Part shown: positions 62,102 to 64,000 of the stretch, in pieces
Layout: every line of letters begins with the position of its first letter
Position numbering within the stretch: position 1 is the stretch's first letter
NCBI GenBank assembly: GCA_019044685.2
Contig: JAGTXX020000014.1
Location: 248,001-312,000, forward strand
Reading direction: 5' to 3'
Origin: Nannochloris sp. 'desiccata'
Taxonomy: Eukaryota; Chlorophyta; Trebouxiophyceae; Chlorellales; Chlorellaceae
Length of the DNA stretch: 64,000 nt
Program-made: the position numbers and the translations under genes
Notes under the pieces: model-generated
Databases searched by the model: none
What the model was told of the DNA's origin: nothing
Seen by the model: the letters and a program-made list of their open reading frames with translations, nothing else

Positions 62102-63876
62102 AAAGGTCAAGCTCACGATTATTCCGTGACTTTGATTGGGAGCCGTAGGTAGCATTAAATTATTAATTGAATGAAGTGAGATAGTGGCGATAGCAACCAT
62201 ATTGTTTAATGGTCGGTAAGGTGAACGGCAAAGGGCTGCCGGCCTGCCCGTCTTTCTTCCTCCCTTTTTGACATTTTGCATAGTTTCCAGCCTCAGTTTT
62301 GAACTTAGAAGTTAATTTACTAAACATAATATGTCTTTTCTTTTTCTTTGTATTTGCATTGTTCCTTTTATTCGTGTCTCGACAGCTACTATTACCGCCC
62401 TCGCTCTCTAAAATGTTTGAACTTCATCAACCCCGTTCCTTCATACTGTAATAAATCCATGTAAAACTACTTTCGAGCTCTTCACTATTAATCATTCTTA
62501 CAATCGAAAGGGATTAAATGCACAAAGAAATGAGATATGAAATGTAAAAGAGTGAAAATGAGATATAGACGAGGTTGGGCAAAAAAAAAACGCGTCGTGT
62601 TGCAGTTTGTAAAAGAGGTTTGTAAAAATGCTTGGTATAAACGCGCTACGAATGCTTTTTTTCCCTTGGTGTTATTAAATGCTACTATGAAATTGAATTT
62701 AGATACTCTACGAGGGATTGGTTAAGTACTTGTCCGTTTTTGAGAATCAACGAAAAGAGAGAGCTCAAAGCTTTTCTTTAAAAAAAAGAGGGAAAGAAAA
62801 ACACGATTCTAAAAAAAGAAAGAAGAATGAAATACTGCGTGCGTCACCTCTCTTCTCAAAACTTTCTTTCATTTCGCCTAGATGCACACAACAGTGGCAA
62901 AAACAATAGCGAAAAGAGGGACTTGGGGACAGGTGAAGATGCATCAAAGAGGAGAAATGAGAAATGAAAGCACTTACGTATGAAATCATCGATAGTAGTA
63001 TATCATAGTAGATATGTGGATTAGAAAAAACGTCAACAAGATGAGTAATCCTCATAACTAAATAGAAAGACACAAATAAAGAATGAAATAAAAAAGAGGG
63101 GGGGAGAGAACTGTGAGCACGTCAAAAATAAAAAATGATTCGAAGTAAAAGACTGTATTCATGCTACCACCACAGCTTGAGAGATAGAGGAAAGAAGATA
63201 TTATTAATAGAACGTGCACGTTTCAAATATTATATCATTATGAAATGGCGGAGTAATGGGGTTTTAATAAGATAGGGGTGGCGGTAAAAACAAGAAGAAA
63301 GGCAAATCTTAATGGCGCCAATCAAAAGCCACAAATGGAACCCCAGAAAAAGGGGAAGTAGATAATAAAGTAATACTGTGCACGTTGGATAGGTTTCCTG
63401 TATTGCCTGGCTGTGGCGGCAGCGTAAAAAGAAAATGAAAAATGCGTGTTGTGTTTCTTGCTTTGCAACACTATTGGGGTAAAAAGACGACGATTAAATG
63501 ATTGATGGCGGGGCAAAGCAGAAAACAAAGGTGAGACAAAAATGCCGATGCTGCACTTATTATTATTTGGTAGAATAAGGAATCAAAGGAAATTTTAAAA
63601 TGTACAAATAAGCTCAATGCTTGTTAAGCTTAATTTAAACGACATCAACCAGAAAAATTTTCCAACCGAAAAGACTACGACATAAAAGTAGAGACATACG
63701 GGGTAACAATCTATCTATCTAGAAGGGGAGTAAAGAAGAACAAAATGGAACTTAGTACGTATCCAAAATATGATTATGCTTTAAAAAGAAGACGAAAAAA
63801 GGGGGGTACAACCACTTAAAAAAAAAAAAAAGGGAAGATATTTTCTTCCTTCCTGCTCTATTAAAGATTTTTCAAT
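62102..63876. other. 1.8-kb region without a recognised gene
   Basis: Purine-rich sequence with several short ATG frames, none with a coding signature, splice logic or a known motif. It should contain the 3' ends of the member-3 transcript and of the minus-strand gene entering from the right. No repeat shared with the rest of the window was seen. Confidence 0.55.
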
Positions 63877-64000
63877 CTACCAGCTAGGACGCTGAGCGTA
63901 TTCATCATAGGCCCCCATATCACCACTGCCATGACCTCCAGAGAAGAACGCAGAGGCATAGGGATTCACCTTATTAGATTGCTCAGCGGCATTAGCTGCC
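63877..64000 (-). CDS. 3' end of a minus-strand gene (partial)
   Basis: Read on the minus strand from the right edge, an open frame gives AANAAEQSNKVNPYASAFFS then GHGSGDMGAYDEYAQRPSW and a stop at 63879-63877. The sequence is Gly/Ala/Asn/Tyr-rich and looks like the disordered tail of a larger protein. The rest lies outside the window, so no identification is possible. It was not obvious from ATG-to-stop frames because the start is missing. Confidence 0.55.
   Translation of the reverse strand, partial: AANAAEQSNKVNPYASAFFSGGHGSGDMGAYDEYAQRPSW

Noticed and set aside
62537..62725. Short basic frame (62 residues) in the gene-poor 62-kb region
   Set aside because: Lysine/arginine-rich by base composition; no splice or start context.
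1..64000. CRISPR array, prophage, insertion sequence or rRNA operon
   Set aside because: No repeat-spacer pattern, phage gene set, IS transposase or rRNA sequence was seen, in line with a nuclear eukaryotic genome.

Overview
This window reads as nuclear DNA of a photosynthetic eukaryote with a compact genome. Genes lie on both strands, most with zero to three short GT-AG introns (about 57 to 165 bases in the ones I could place), and intergenic gaps are often only 100 to 500 bases. Several genes point to a plastid: a nuclear Ycf36/CGLD27 protein, a CRTISO-type carotenoid isomerase, a single-function EPSP synthase with a transit-like leader, and a Rubisco-LSMT-type SET protein. A separate ATP-citrate lyase B subunit, an EGF/exostosin GT47 enzyme and a proline-rich (SPPPP-type) wall-like glycoprotein fit a green alga best. 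Another archaeplastid lineage cannot be excluded. No prokaryotic, viral, CRISPR, rRNA or tRNA features were seen.

Layout. 0-13 kb: 3' part of a sphingosine kinase, a small secreted protein, a polyQ nuclear-type protein, an F-box/LRR protein, a Coa1-like protein, a BRCT-containing family X DNA polymerase, CRTISO and Ycf36. 13-25 kb: ATP-citrate lyase B, a second F-box/LRR protein, a GT47 glycosyltransferase and a large polyQ/armadillo-like protein. 25-34 kb: an unknown alanine-rich helical protein, a hydroxyproline-rich-type glycoprotein, mitochondrial pyruvate carrier 2, a glycerophosphodiester phosphodiesterase and a large coiled-coil protein.

34.3-38.0 kb is the oddest part. It is a nested foldback insertion scar. 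It holds two inverted copies of a LINE reverse-transcriptase tail, an inner inverted repeat built partly from a captured host gene start (transit-like peptide plus Walker A exon), and a repeat also found at 29.8 kb. The whole is bracketed by a direct duplication of the last ~175 bases of the coiled-coil gene.

38-56 kb: RtcB RNA ligase, a small secreted protein, a cytochrome P450, the SET protein, a ubiquitin-like membrane protein, EPSP synthase, the splicing factor YJU2 (with a one-base frameshift near its 3' end), glutamate dehydrogenase and a cation/Ca2+ exchanger. 56-62 kb is a tandem array of three secreted cysteine-containing glycoproteins of a family I do not recognise. 62-63.9 kb is gene-poor, and the 3' end of one more minus-strand gene enters at the right edge.

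For spliced genes the start/end span the whole gene; exon limits are in the evidence. Exon joins were checked by reading frame and splice consensus only.
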